Source: an uncultured Pseudomonadota bacterium | GTDB taxonomy: Bacteria; Pseudomonadota; Gammaproteobacteria; Steroidobacterales; Steroidobacteraceae | DNA: 64,000 nt | Assembly: GCA_903927005.1 (NCBI GenBank) | Contig: CAIYLH010000005.1 | Coordinates: 62,001 to 126,000 of the forward strand | Reading direction: 5' to 3' | Shown here: piece by piece, positions 31,612-40,016 of the stretch | Numbering within the stretch: the first letter of the stretch is position 1 | Layout: every line of letters starts with the position of its first letter | Translations under genes and position numbers: made by a program | Notes under the pieces: generated by a model | What the model was told of the DNA's origin: nothing | Seen by the model: the letters and a program-made list of their open reading frames with translations, nothing else | Databases searched by the model: none

Positions 31612-33342
31612 ATGGAACCCACCGCTTCATCCGCTGCTTCAGCCTGGTACCGCGGTGCGCTGGCTCCGCTTGGCGAGCCGGGGTTCCGCAAGCTTTGGCT
31701 CGCCAGCCTCGGCTCCAACTTCGGCACCCTGATCCAGACCGTTGGCGCGGCGTGGTTGATGACCACACTGGTGCATTCGGCCGACATGGTGGCGTTCGTC
31801 CAAGCTGCCACTGCACTGCCGATCATGTTGCTGTCCGTGCCGGCCGGTGCGGTTGCTGACATCTGGGACCGTCGTCACGTGATGTTGCTTGCGCAGGCGG
31901 TCATGGCGGTCGCGGCGCTGCTGCTGACCGTGCTTGCCTATCGAGGCGTGCTCACGCCGTGGTCGCTGCTCGGGTTTACGTTCCTGCTGGGCTGCGGCAG
32001 CGCACTGTACGGTCCGGCCTGGCAGTCGTCTGTCGGCGAGCAGGTGCCGATCGCGCACTTGCCGGCAGCCGTTGCGCTCAATGCGCTGGGTTTCAATATC
32101 GCCCGCACCGTAGGCCCCGCGCTTGGCGGCGCTATTGTCGCCGCCGCCGGTGCGCAGACCGCGTTTTTGATCAACACCTGCTCCTACGTCGGGCTGATAG
32201 CCGTACTGGCCGCGTGGAAGCGGCCGCGGCCGGCCGCGACGCTGCCGCCGGAGAGCATCGGTGCCGCGATTGGCGCGGGCTTACGCTACGCGCGCCTGTC
32301 GCCTGCGATCCGGACCGTGCTGGTCCGTAGTGCCGTGTTTGGTCTGTTCGCCAGCAGCATGTGGGCGACCGTGCCGCTGATTGCGCGTGATCAGCTGGGC
32401 GGCGGGCCGCTCACCTATGGCCTGCTGCTCGGGGCCTTCGGCGGTGGCGCGGTGCTCGCTGCACTCGCCAGTACTGGCTTGCGCCGCCGTTACGGACCCG
32501 AGCAGATCGTTACCCTTTCTTCGGGTGTGTTCGGCCTCGCGACGATCGTAATGGCCGTGTCGGAGTCCCTCTGGCTGTCCGTGCCTTTTATGGTGCTTGC
32601 TGGTGGGGCCTGGGTGCTGTCGTTCTCGACCTTCAACGTCCTAACGCAGGTGTTGTCCCCGCGCTGGGTGGTCGGCCGGACTCTCGCGTTCTACCAGACC
32701 GGAGTATTTGGCGGAATCGCGGTTGGCAGCTGGATGTTTGGGATGTGCGCCGAATACGTGGGCTTGCGCATCGGGCTGGTGACGGGCGGCCTCGCTCTGC
32801 TAGCTGCGGTGCTGCTCGGGCGGCGCTGGCCCCTGCACGCCGCCGGAATGGCGGATGTGGGCCCTCTCGAGAATGCCGTTGCAGATCACGCCCATCTGGC
32901 GGTCGATCCGGACGCCGGACCGATCGTCGTGTCGGTTGAGTACCGCGTCGACGCCGCCAATATCGGCGCGTTCATCGAGGCCGCCCACAAACTCGGCCGG
33001 ACCCGGCGTCGGGACGGCGCGCGCCGCTGGTCGTTGATGCAGGACCTCGTTGAGCCCACGCGTTTCATTGAGCGCTATCAGGCGGTCACCTGGCTGGACC
33101 ATTTGCGCCAGTGGCAGCGGGCGACGGCCGCCGATGAGAGGGTCCGGGCCCGGGTTCTGGTCTTCCATCAGGGCCCGGAGCCGCCGCGGGTCCGCTACCT
33201 GCTGGCACGGGCGCCGGACGAGGCCCCTGCCGGGGGTGGAACGCACTGGGTACCCCCGGCGCGGGAGCGCCGCCACCCAGGTGGCCCCGCTCCGGCCGGG
33301 CATCATGCGCAGGGGGCGACGTTGCCCCCTCCGAAGCACTAA
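31612..33342 (+). CDS. MFS transporter (MFS_3/EntS-like) with C-terminal ABM-like domain
   Basis: A 576-aa protein. The first 410 residues or so form a 12-TM MFS_3-type exporter (GFRKLWLASLGSNFGTLIQT; motif A-like VADIWDRRHVML). A soluble cytoplasmic domain at about 435-545 (VSVEYRVDAANIGAFIEAAH; RFIERYQAVTWLDHLRQW) resembles an antibiotic-biosynthesis-monooxygenase (ABM) dimeric alpha/beta barrel. The tail is low-complexity and Pro/Gly-rich. The fusion is known in proteobacteria, without an established substrate. The ATG at 31612 is favoured over an upstream TTG at 31570. Confidence 0.85.
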   Translation: MEPTASSAASAWYRGALAPLGEPGFRKLWLASLGSNFGTLIQTVGAAWLMTTLVHSADMVAFVQAATALPIMLLSVPAGAVADIWDRRHVMLLAQAVMAVAALLLTVLAYRGVLTPWSLLGFTFLLGCGSALYGPAWQSSVGEQVPIAHLPAAVALNALGFNIARTVGPALGGAIVAAAGAQTAFLINTCSYVGLIAVLAAWKRPRPAATLPPESIGAAIGAGLRYARLSPAIRTVLVRSAVFGLFASSMWATVPLIARDQLGGGPLTYGLLLGAFGGGAVLAALASTGLRRRYGPEQIVTLSSGVFGLATIVMAVSESLWLSVPFMVLAGGAWVLSFSTFNVLTQVLSPRWVVGRTLAFYQTGVFGGIAVGSWMFGMCAEYVGLRIGLVTGGLALLAAVLLGRRWPLHAAGMADVGPLENAVADHAHLAVDPDAGPIVVSVEYRVDAANIGAFIEAAHKLGRTRRRDGARRWSLMQDLVEPTRFIERYQAVTWLDHLRQWQRATAADERVRARVLVFHQGPEPPRVRYLLARAPDEAPAGGGTHWVPPARERRHPGGPAPAGHHAQGATLPPPKH

Positions 33343-33357
33343 ACTAACCGGCTCACC

Positions 33358-33373
33358 GCCCGGCTAGCCGGGC
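33358..33373. repeat. 16-bp perfect palindrome, possible terminator stem
   Basis: GCCCGGCTAGCCGGGC is its own reverse complement and lies between the MFS stop (33342) and yebC (33400). It would make a 6-bp GC stem with a CTAG loop. The following CCTCCTTGCC is not a proper T-tract, so termination is only possible, not shown. Confidence 0.5.
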
Positions 33374-33399
33374 CTCCTTGCCGCAGGATCGCCACACCC

Positions 33400-34122
33400 A
33401 TGGGTCGTATCTTCGAAGTCCGCAAGCACGCCATGTTCGCGCGCTGGAACCGGATGGCGAAGCAGTTCCACCGCATCGCCAAAGACATCAACATTTCGGT
33501 CAAGTCAGGCGGCGCTGACCCGAGTGCGAACCCGGGTCTGCGCCGCTGCATCCAGAACGCGCGCGCCGTGAACATGCCCAGAGATAAGGTCGAGGCCGCG
33601 ATAAAGCGCGCCTCCGGCAAGGATGCGGCGAACTTTACCGTCGTGATTTACGAAGGCTACGCTCCGCACGGCGTCGCCATCCTGGTCGAAACGGCCACTG
33701 ACAACCCGACCCGCACTGTCGCCAGCGTCCGTCATATCTTCTCGAAGTACGGCGGCAATTTCGCCACCTCCGGCAGCGTGAGCTTCCAGTTCAAGGAGAT
33801 GGGCGTGTTCCGGTTGAGCCCGGAAGGTATCGACCAGGACGACCTGGAGCTTTACCTGATGGACCACGGCCTCGACGAGATGGGCGAGAGCACGGGCGAC
33901 AAGGGGGAGCCTCAGCTGGTTATTCGCTGCGCGTTCGTCGACTTTGGCAACCTGCAGAAGGCACTCGAGGATCGCGGGCTTGTGCCGCTGTCGGCGGAGC
34001 GGGAGTTCGTCTGTGCTGCGCCGACGGAAGTGCCGGAAGAACAGGCCAAGGAAGTTTTGGAGTTGATCGACAAGCTTGAGCAGGACGATGACGTCCAGAA
34101 TGTCTTCCACACGCTCGCGTAA
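33400..34122 (+). CDS. YebC/TACO1 family protein, Bacteroidetes-like subtype
   Basis: A 240-aa YebC-family protein. The family includes DNA-binding regulators, and recent work links it to translation of proline-rich stretches. The N-terminus ([20 protein letters not shown]) differs from canonical proteobacterial YebC, which starts MAGHSKWANIKHRK. It resembles the MGRAFEFRK-type start of Bacteroidetes and Chlamydiae. The core [20 protein letters not shown] is conserved. Canonical yebC usually sits by ruvC, which is not in this window, so this is probably a second, divergent paralogue. I give no symbol for that reason. Confidence 0.85.
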   Translation: MGRIFEVRKHAMFARWNRMAKQFHRIAKDINISVKSGGADPSANPGLRRCIQNARAVNMPRDKVEAAIKRASGKDAANFTVVIYEGYAPHGVAILVETATDNPTRTVASVRHIFSKYGGNFATSGSVSFQFKEMGVFRLSPEGIDQDDLELYLMDHGLDEMGESTGDKGEPQLVIRCAFVDFGNLQKALEDRGLVPLSAEREFVCAAPTEVPEEQAKEVLELIDKLEQDDDVQNVFHTLA

Positions 34123-34132
34123 GGGCTTCGAC

Positions 34133-35050
34133 ATGAAGATGATTCGCAACCTTGCCATCCTCACCGCTGCGTTGGTCGCTGCGACTGCTTTGGCGCAGGC
34201 GGCGCCGAAGAAGCCGCCGCAGCCGACCACGATGCGCGACCTAGTGGCGGCCTCAAAGCCCGGCGACTGGCGACCGCTCGACCCGGAGCGTACGGTTTAC
34301 CTAGACCTTTCGGCGGGACGCGTGGTGATTGAGCTTGCGCCTGCATTCGCGCCGCGTCACGTCGCGAACATCCTCAAGCTGTCTCGTGCGCACTGGTATG
34401 ACGGGCTTGCGATCGTGCGCTTGCAGGACAACTTCGTCGCTCAGCTCGGCGATCCGTTGAACTCGAAGCCCGAGGTCGGTGACAAGCGCCTGCCACCGGA
34501 GTTCACGCGCAGCGCTGCCGACTTGCCTTTCTACCGCCTGAAAGATCAGGACACCTATGCGCCTGAGGTCGGCTACTCGAATGGCATGCCGGTCGCGCGT
34601 AGCGCAGCGGACGGCGAGGCATGGCCGGTGCACTGCTATGGCATGGTCGGCGTTGGCCGCGACAATGACCCGGCTACCGCGATCGGCGCGGAACTGTACG
34701 TAGTCATCGGACACTCACCGCGCCAGCTCGACCGTAACGTTGCAATCGTTGGTCGCGTCGTCTGGGGCTTGGAGCTGCTGTCGTCCTTGCCGCGTGGCAC
34801 GGGCGATCTTGGCTTCTACGAGCCAGAACAACGCGTGCCCATTCAGAGCGTGCGGGTGGCCGCCGACGTGCCGGCTGCTGAGCGTCTGCCGCTGGAAGTA
34901 ATGCGCACGGACCTGCCGATTTTCCAGAAGCTCGTCGAGCTGCGCCGCAACCGCAAGGATGCCTGGTACAAGGTGCCGGCAGGCCGGATCGACGTCTGCA
35001 ACGTGCCGGTGCCGGTGCGCGAGCGCCCAGCAGAGCGCAAGAAGGGCTAG
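34133..35050 (+). CDS. Cyclophilin-like peptidylprolyl isomerase, exported
   Basis: A 305-aa protein with a signal peptide ([20 protein letters not shown], cleavage after AQA). A cyclophilin-type domain starts near residue 55 ([48 protein letters not shown]). It is divergent: the segment after the GDP is expanded by about 60 residues before GMVGVGRD...[12 protein letters not shown]. Isomerase activity is therefore plausible but not certain. The ATG at 34133 lies ten bases after yebC and gives the signal peptide; the upstream in-frame extension lies inside yebC. Confidence 0.85.
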   Translation: MKMIRNLAILTAALVAATALAQAAPKKPPQPTTMRDLVAASKPGDWRPLDPERTVYLDLSAGRVVIELAPAFAPRHVANILKLSRAHWYDGLAIVRLQDNFVAQLGDPLNSKPEVGDKRLPPEFTRSAADLPFYRLKDQDTYAPEVGYSNGMPVARSAADGEAWPVHCYGMVGVGRDNDPATAIGAELYVVIGHSPRQLDRNVAIVGRVVWGLELLSSLPRGTGDLGFYEPEQRVPIQSVRVAADVPAAERLPLEVMRTDLPIFQKLVELRRNRKDAWYKVPAGRIDVCNVPVPVRERPAERKKG

Positions 35051-35057
35051 AGCGCCG

Positions 35058-36329
35058 TCACACCGGGTTAGCGGAATCCGGGCCGGCGGCGAGCGCGCGG
35101 CGCAGGTCCGTTGCGCTGATTTCGCCCTCCCAACGTGAGATGACAAGTGTCGCCACCGCGTTGCCGATCAGGTTCGTGACGGCACGAGCCTCGCTCATGA
35201 AGCGGTCTATCCCAAGAATCAGCGCAAGTGCGGCGACCGGTACGCTGGGCACTACGGTGAGTGTGGCCGCCAGGGTGATGAAGCCGCCGCCGGTCACGGT
35301 CGCGGCGCCCTTCGACGAGAGCATCGCGACGACCAGCAGCGTCAGCTGCTGGCCAAGCGATAGCGAAACGTCCAACGCCTGCGCGAGGAAGAGCACGGCA
35401 AGCGAAAGGTAGATGCAGGTTCCGTCGAGGTTGAAAGAATAGCCAGTTGGCACTACCAGGCCGACGGTCGCACGCCGACAACCGAGCCGTTCGAGCCGGT
35501 CTATCAGTAGTGCCAGCACGCTTTCCGAGGAAGACGTGCCTATCACGGTGAGAATCTCGGTGCGCAGGTACGCCACTAGACGCCAGAGACTGAAGCCCGA
35601 CCAGCGCGCGACCAGGCCGAGTACAACAAACACGAACAGCGCGCATGTCAGGTAGAAAACGCCCATGAACCGCGCCAGTGGCGCGAGGCTGTGCCAGCCA
35701 AACTTGCCGAGTGTGAAAGCCATTGCGCCAAAAGCGCCAATAGGCGCTGCCCACATCACCATCGAAACGATGCGAAACAGAACCTGTGACGCTGACTCGA
35801 TGAATGAGACGAAGAACTGCGCACGCTCGCCGACCATCGCGGCGCCGAAGCCGGTGAGCAGCGCTGCGACCAGTACCTGCAGCAGCTCGCCAGAGGTCAG
35901 CGCGCCGGGCAGTGTGGTCGGAATGATATTCAGCAGGAAGTCGGAGATCGACTGCTCGTGTGCAGCCGATGCGTATTTCGCGACCGCACTGGCGTCGAGG
36001 CGGCTTGGATCAACGTGGAAGCCGTCGCCGGGACGCACCAGGTTGCCGACCAGCATGCCGACGCCGAGGGCGACCGTGGAAAGCACTTCGAAGTACGCCA
36101 GTGCCTTGATGCCAACTCGGCCAACGCGCGGCAAGTCCCGCATGTGAGCGATGCCGAGCACGATCGTGCAGAACACGATCGGTCCAACCAGCATGCGGAT
36201 CAAGCGGATGAAGCCGTCACCGAGAGGCTTGAGGGCGACGCCAGCGTCCGGTGCCAGCGTCCCCACCAGGGCCCCCGCCGCGACTGCGACGAGGACCCAG
36301 AAATACAGCGATCGTGCGAGTCCGCGCAC
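35058..36329 (-). CDS. DctA/GltP-family dicarboxylate/amino acid:cation symporter
   Basis: A 423-aa inner-membrane transporter of the DAACS family. Substrate-site motifs are clear: TSSSESVL (HP1), GYSFNLDGTCIYLS (TM7), SSKGAATVTGGGFI (HP2) and IDRFMSEARAVTNLIGNAVA (TM8) with the Asp and Arg typical of C4-dicarboxylate carriers. This points to succinate, fumarate or malate uptake. The GTG start lies four bases after the pntB stop, so it looks like the last gene of the pnt operon. It is convergent with the cyclophilin gene (7-base gap). Confidence 0.88.
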   Translation of the reverse strand: MRGLARSLYFWVLVAVAAGALVGTLAPDAGVALKPLGDGFIRLIRMLVGPIVFCTIVLGIAHMRDLPRVGRVGIKALAYFEVLSTVALGVGMLVGNLVRPGDGFHVDPSRLDASAVAKYASAAHEQSISDFLLNIIPTTLPGALTSGELLQVLVAALLTGFGAAMVGERAQFFVSFIESASQVLFRIVSMVMWAAPIGAFGAMAFTLGKFGWHSLAPLARFMGVFYLTCALFVFVVLGLVARWSGFSLWRLVAYLRTEILTVIGTSSSESVLALLIDRLERLGCRRATVGLVVPTGYSFNLDGTCIYLSLAVLFLAQALDVSLSLGQQLTLLVVAMLSSKGAATVTGGGFITLAATLTVVPSVPVAALALILGIDRFMSEARAVTNLIGNAVATLVISRWEGEISATDLRRALAAGPDSANPV

Positions 36330-36333
36330 GACC

Positions 36334-37731
36334 TCAGCCAGACGACTTCACGCCCTGGATGAGCTGGTTGACGGCGCCTTGTGCGTCGCCGTAGAGCATG
36401 CGGGTGTTGTCGAGGAAGAACAGCGCGTTCTCGATGCCCGAAAAGCCCTGGCCCTGGCCACGCTTGATGACAATCACGTTCTTGGCCTTGTCGGCGTTGA
36501 GGATTGGCATGCCGTAGATGGGGCTGGACTTGTCGTTGCGCGCGACCGGGTTCACCACGTCGTTCGCGCCGATGATCAACGCGACATCAGAGGTCTCGAA
36601 CTCGGCGTTGATCTCCTCGAGGTCCGCAATGATGTCGTACGGCACGCCTGCCTCGGCCAGCAGCACGTTCATGTGGCCGGGCATGCGGCCCGCAACCGGA
36701 TGGATCGCGAACTTCACCGCAACGCCGTTGTTTTGCAACAGCTGCGCAAGCTCCCACACCTTATGCTGCGCCTGGCCGACCGCCATGCCGTAGCCCGGAA
36801 CGATGATGACCTTCTGTGCATAGGCCATCATGACCCCGGCATCGGCCGCCTCGATCGACTTCATCGAGCCGGTCACCGGGCCGCTGGCCGCGCTGCTGCT
36901 CTCACCGAAGCCCGAGAACAGCACGTTGCCGAGCGAGCGGTTCATCGCCTTGGCCATCAACTGCGTCAGCAGCGTGCCGGCGGAGCCAACCACCATGCCG
37001 GCGATGATCATCGCGGCGTTCTGCAGCACGAAGCCTTCGAACGCGACCGCAAGTCCGGTAAGGGCGTTGTACAGCGAGATCACGACCGGCATGTCGGCGC
37101 CGCCAATCGGCAGCGTCATCGTCACGCCGAGCACAAGCGCGAGCACGAAGAACGCGGTAACCACCGCCGGGCTCGTATTCATGCCGGTGGCGATCATCGC
37201 GCCAAGCGCAACAGCAATCGCCAGGAGCAGCATGTTGACGAACTGCTGGCCACCAAAGCGGAACGACTTTTTGATCAGCCCCTGCAATTTTCCGAACGCG
37301 ATACCGGACCCGGAGAACGAGACTGCGCCAATCAGGCCGCCGAGGACTGCGAGCGTGCCGAATACAGGGCTCTCGGTAGGGCCACGGTAAAGTTCAACCG
37401 CCGCGATCGCGGCCGCGGCGCCGCCGCCCATGCCGTTGTAGAGCGCAATCATCTGCGGCATGTCGGTCATCGCCACCCGCTTGCCGGTCCACCAGGCGAA
37501 GCCACCGCCGACAGCGGTTGCGATTAGTACCAGAGCCAGATTGAGGTTGAAGTCGCCGAGCAGGTACGTGACCAGTGTCGCGATGACCATGCCCATGCCG
37601 GCCCAGAGGATGCCGCCGCGCGCCGTTGACGGCGAGCTCATCCGCTTGAGGCCCATGATGAACAGGGCCGCGACGAGGATGTACGCCGCCTGAACGATGC
37701 CGGCCGCCAGGCCCGAGTTAAGTGAGGACAT
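36334..37731 (-). CDS. pntB: NAD(P) transhydrogenase subunit beta
   Basis: Membrane subunit of the proton-translocating transhydrogenase that makes NADPH from NADH; 465 aa. About nine TM helices fill the first 260 residues. The NADP-binding domain III is at the C-terminus (VIIVPGYGMAVGQAQHKV; PVAGRMPGHMNVLLAEAGVPYD; DVALIIGANDVVNPVAR). The ATG overlaps the pntAB stop by one base (TAATG). All three subunits of the split-alpha form are present. Confidence 0.96.
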   Translation of the reverse strand: MSSLNSGLAAGIVQAAYILVAALFIMGLKRMSSPSTARGGILWAGMGMVIATLVTYLLGDFNLNLALVLIATAVGGGFAWWTGKRVAMTDMPQMIALYNGMGGGAAAAIAAVELYRGPTESPVFGTLAVLGGLIGAVSFSGSGIAFGKLQGLIKKSFRFGGQQFVNMLLLAIAVALGAMIATGMNTSPAVVTAFFVLALVLGVTMTLPIGGADMPVVISLYNALTGLAVAFEGFVLQNAAMIIAGMVVGSAGTLLTQLMAKAMNRSLGNVLFSGFGESSSAASGPVTGSMKSIEAADAGVMMAYAQKVIIVPGYGMAVGQAQHKVWELAQLLQNNGVAVKFAIHPVAGRMPGHMNVLLAEAGVPYDIIADLEEINAEFETSDVALIIGANDVVNPVARNDKSSPIYGMPILNADKAKNVIVIKRGQGQGFSGIENALFFLDNTRMLYGDAQGAVNQLIQGVKSSG

Positions 37732-38036
37732 TAGTGGTGTCCTCCGGCTGGCGCCTTCTTATTGCTCGATTTGAACATCTCGAGCATTCGTTCGGTCACG
37801 ACGTAACCGCCGACCGCGTTGCCCGCAGCGAGGATCACGCCGACGAAGCCGATAGACAGCTCGAGCATGCCGTGCGCGTTGAACAGCGCAACCATCGCGC
37901 CGACCAGCACGATGCCGTGCACGAAGTTACTGCCGGACATAAGCGGCGTATGCAGGATAACTGGCACACGCGAAATGACCTCGTAGCCGGTGAAGGCCGC
38001 GAGCATGAAGATGTAGATTGCTATAACGCCGTTCAT
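37731..38036 (-). CDS. pntAB: NAD(P) transhydrogenase subunit alpha part 2 (TM part)
   Basis: A 101-aa membrane subunit (PntA2) with three or four TM helices (IAIYIFMLAAFTGYEVIS; NFVHGIVLVGAMVALF; LELSIGFVGVILAAGNAVGG). It is the TM part that is fused to the NAD-binding part in E. coli PntA. It lies between pntAA and pntB with an 11-base gap upstream and a one-base overlap downstream. The tail ends in basic and His residues, as in other split-type subunits. Confidence 0.93.
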   Translation of the reverse strand: MNGVIAIYIFMLAAFTGYEVISRVPVILHTPLMSGSNFVHGIVLVGAMVALFNAHGMLELSIGFVGVILAAGNAVGGYVVTERMLEMFKSSNKKAPAGGHH

Positions 38037-38047
38037 TGGTCGCTCCT

Positions 38048-39196
38048 TCAGCCAGCCGCTAGCAGCTTGGCAGTGGGTTCGTGTTTGACTTGGCCCGCGT
38101 TCGTCAGCACCGTGCCGGCAAACACCTCATCGGCCCAGTCGAAGTTGAGCACGCCGTCTTTCAGCGCCGGGCTCAGCAGGTTGTAGAGGTTGCGCGCGTA
38201 CATCTCGGAAGCGTGGTACGCGAGCTGCGCCGGCAGGTTCACCGGACCTACGATCCGCACGCCGCCGTGCTGCACGGTTTCGCCAGCCCGGGTCAGCTCG
38301 CAGTTGCCGCCGTTCTCCGCGAGGATGTCGACGATGACCGCACCGGTCTTCATGCGCTCCACTACGGCCTTCGAAACGATGCGCGGCGCTGGCCGACCTG
38401 GCACGCCCGCGGTCGTGATGACGACGTCGGCGACCACGAGGCGGCCGTCCAGAACTTCCTGCTGGGTGGCCTTTTCCTCAGCGGTCAGCTCGCGGGCGTA
38501 ACCGCCAGCACCTTCCGCCGTGACGCCCGTTTCGATGAACTTGGCGCCGAGCGACTTCACTTGATCGCGCGTCGCGCTGCGCACGTCGTACGCCTCGACG
38601 ATTGCGCCAAGGCGCTTGGCGGTCGCGATGGCCTGCAGGCCAGCGACACCGACACCAATCACGAGCACCGTCGCGGGGCGAATCGTGCCCGCTGCGGTGG
38701 TCAGCATCGGAAAGAAGCGGTCCAGGGTATTTGCGCCGATCAGCACGGCCTTGTAGCCAGAGATCGCCGCCTGCGAGGACAGCGCGTCCATCGACTGGGC
38801 CCTGGAGATACGTGGCACGAGCTCCATCGCGAAGCTCGTGACCTGCCGATCGCGCAATACCTGCACTGCCGGGAGGTGATTGTGGGCCTGCATGAAGCCG
38901 GCGTGCACGGCGCCGGACTTCAGCATGCCGGCCTCTGCCGGCGTGAGCGGCTGGACCTTCAATAGCAGGTCGGCGCGTGCGTACAGCTCGGCAGCGGAGT
39001 CGACGAACTCCACGTCCTTGTAGGCAGCGTCTGGGAACTTGGCGGCGTCGCCGGCGCCTCGTTCAAGGACGACTCGGGCGCCGAGCTTGGCGAATTTTGC
39101 CGCGACCTCGGGAACGAGCGCGACACGGGCTTCGCCAGGAGTGGTTTCACGGGGGACGCCGATGACGATCCCAGCGGCGTTAGGAGAGGACGACAT
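38048..39196 (-). CDS. pntAA: NAD(P) transhydrogenase subunit alpha part 1 (NAD-binding)
   Basis: Soluble NAD(H)-binding domain I subunit, 382 aa. The N-terminus IGVPRETTPGEARVALVPEV matches the AlaDH/PNT family. The Rossmann motif is IGVGVAGLQAIATAKRLGA in the middle, and the mobile loop region GYARELTAEEK follows. The ATG at 39196 has GGGAGG eight bases upstream; the 27-base upstream extension to 39223 contains that site. It is the first gene of pntAA-pntAB-pntB-dctA-like. Confidence 0.95.
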   Translation of the reverse strand: MSSSPNAAGIVIGVPRETTPGEARVALVPEVAAKFAKLGARVVLERGAGDAAKFPDAAYKDVEFVDSAAELYARADLLLKVQPLTPAEAGMLKSGAVHAGFMQAHNHLPAVQVLRDRQVTSFAMELVPRISRAQSMDALSSQAAISGYKAVLIGANTLDRFFPMLTTAAGTIRPATVLVIGVGVAGLQAIATAKRLGAIVEAYDVRSATRDQVKSLGAKFIETGVTAEGAGGYARELTAEEKATQQEVLDGRLVVADVVITTAGVPGRPAPRIVSKAVVERMKTGAVIVDILAENGGNCELTRAGETVQHGGVRIVGPVNLPAQLAYHASEMYARNLYNLLSPALKDGVLNFDWADEVFAGTVLTNAGQVKHEPTAKLLAAG

Positions 39197-39296
39197 CGAG
39201 AACCTCCCGATCGGGCCCCGCAAGGCGCAGTCGCTAGGCTTTTTACGCAGGCGACGCGGACCCGGATAGTGCGTTTTAGTTAGTGCCTTGCGTCGT

Positions 39297-39325
39297 TTGA
39301 TTATGGCACAGGGCTCTCGTATCTT
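39297..39325 (+). promoter_or_regulatory. Sigma-70-like promoter for the HNH nuclease gene
   Basis: TTGATT at 39297-39302 and TATCTT at 39320-39325 are separated by exactly 17 bases. The -10 box ends six bases before the annotated ATG, so transcription would start at or next to it and give a leaderless mRNA, unless the real start codon is further in. Confidence 0.5.
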
Positions 39326-39331
39326 ACAGGC

Positions 39332-40012
39332 ATGAAATCGAGGCCACCTCTGCAGAGGCCCGACTTGACCGCACGACTCTCGGGAAGTGCGTATGTTATT
39401 CCGCGCGTGCTTTCCCCGCTCGGCCAGCAGGTGCTGCGTACCGATATCGCGGGCATGCCCTTGGAGTGGATCGACTACCGCGAGGCGGTGCGTCTTTACT
39501 ACATGGGCCAGGTCGCCTACACGGTTGGCTCCATCCTGTTCCGCCTATACGGCGGCACCAACGCCCGCACCGGTCAGCAGAGCGTCGTCGATGTCAGTTC
39601 CATCGTCGCGACTGTCGGTCATTCCAGCAATCCCGGCACGCTGCGCTCGGACTACGTTCCCCCGCTGAACAACGAGACGCTCTTCAAGCGCGACTCCTAC
39701 CTCTGCATGTACTGCGGTCTGCGCTTCCATACTTCGCTGCTGTCGCGTGACCATGTGCGGCCATTCTGCCGCGGTGGTGCGGATATCTGGACCAACGTTG
39801 TCACCGCCTGCCGTCGCTGCAACAACGCCAAGGCATACCGGACGCCGGAGGAGGCCGGCATGCAACTGCTGGCCGTACCGTTCACGCCGACGTACCCTGA
39901 GTACATCTACCTGAAAGGACGCCGCGTGCTAGCTGACCAGATGCAGTACCTGCTTGCTCATTTTCCTCGCTCGAGTCCGCTGCACATGCGGCTGCGCGAG
40001 TGGTGTCACTAG
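39332..40012 (+). CDS. HNH endonuclease family protein
   Basis: A 226-aa protein with a C-terminal HNH/McrA-type nuclease domain. CMYCG and CRRCN form the two zinc knuckles at about residues 126-129 and 165-169, and RDHVRPFCRGG is the catalytic beta-beta-alpha motif with its His. NNAK completes the HNH signature. The N-terminal part (GMPLEWIDYREAVRLYYMGQ) is conserved in a widespread proteobacterial family of chromosomal HNH proteins of unknown role. No methylase or restriction partner is adjacent, so this is unlikely to be a restriction system. Confidence 0.88.
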   Translation: MKSRPPLQRPDLTARLSGSAYVIPRVLSPLGQQVLRTDIAGMPLEWIDYREAVRLYYMGQVAYTVGSILFRLYGGTNARTGQQSVVDVSSIVATVGHSSNPGTLRSDYVPPLNNETLFKRDSYLCMYCGLRFHTSLLSRDHVRPFCRGGADIWTNVVTACRRCNNAKAYRTPEEAGMQLLAVPFTPTYPEYIYLKGRRVLADQMQYLLAHFPRSSPLHMRLREWCH

Positions 40013-40016
40013 CGCG

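Noticed and set aside
36151-37527. 458-codon open frame on the + strand
   Set aside because: Antisense to pntB; low-complexity His/Arg/Asp-rich translation without domains.
39332-40012. Restriction-modification system around the HNH gene
   Set aside because: No methyltransferase or specificity gene is adjacent. The neighbours are pnt and a 5'-3' exonuclease, so a restriction system is not supported.
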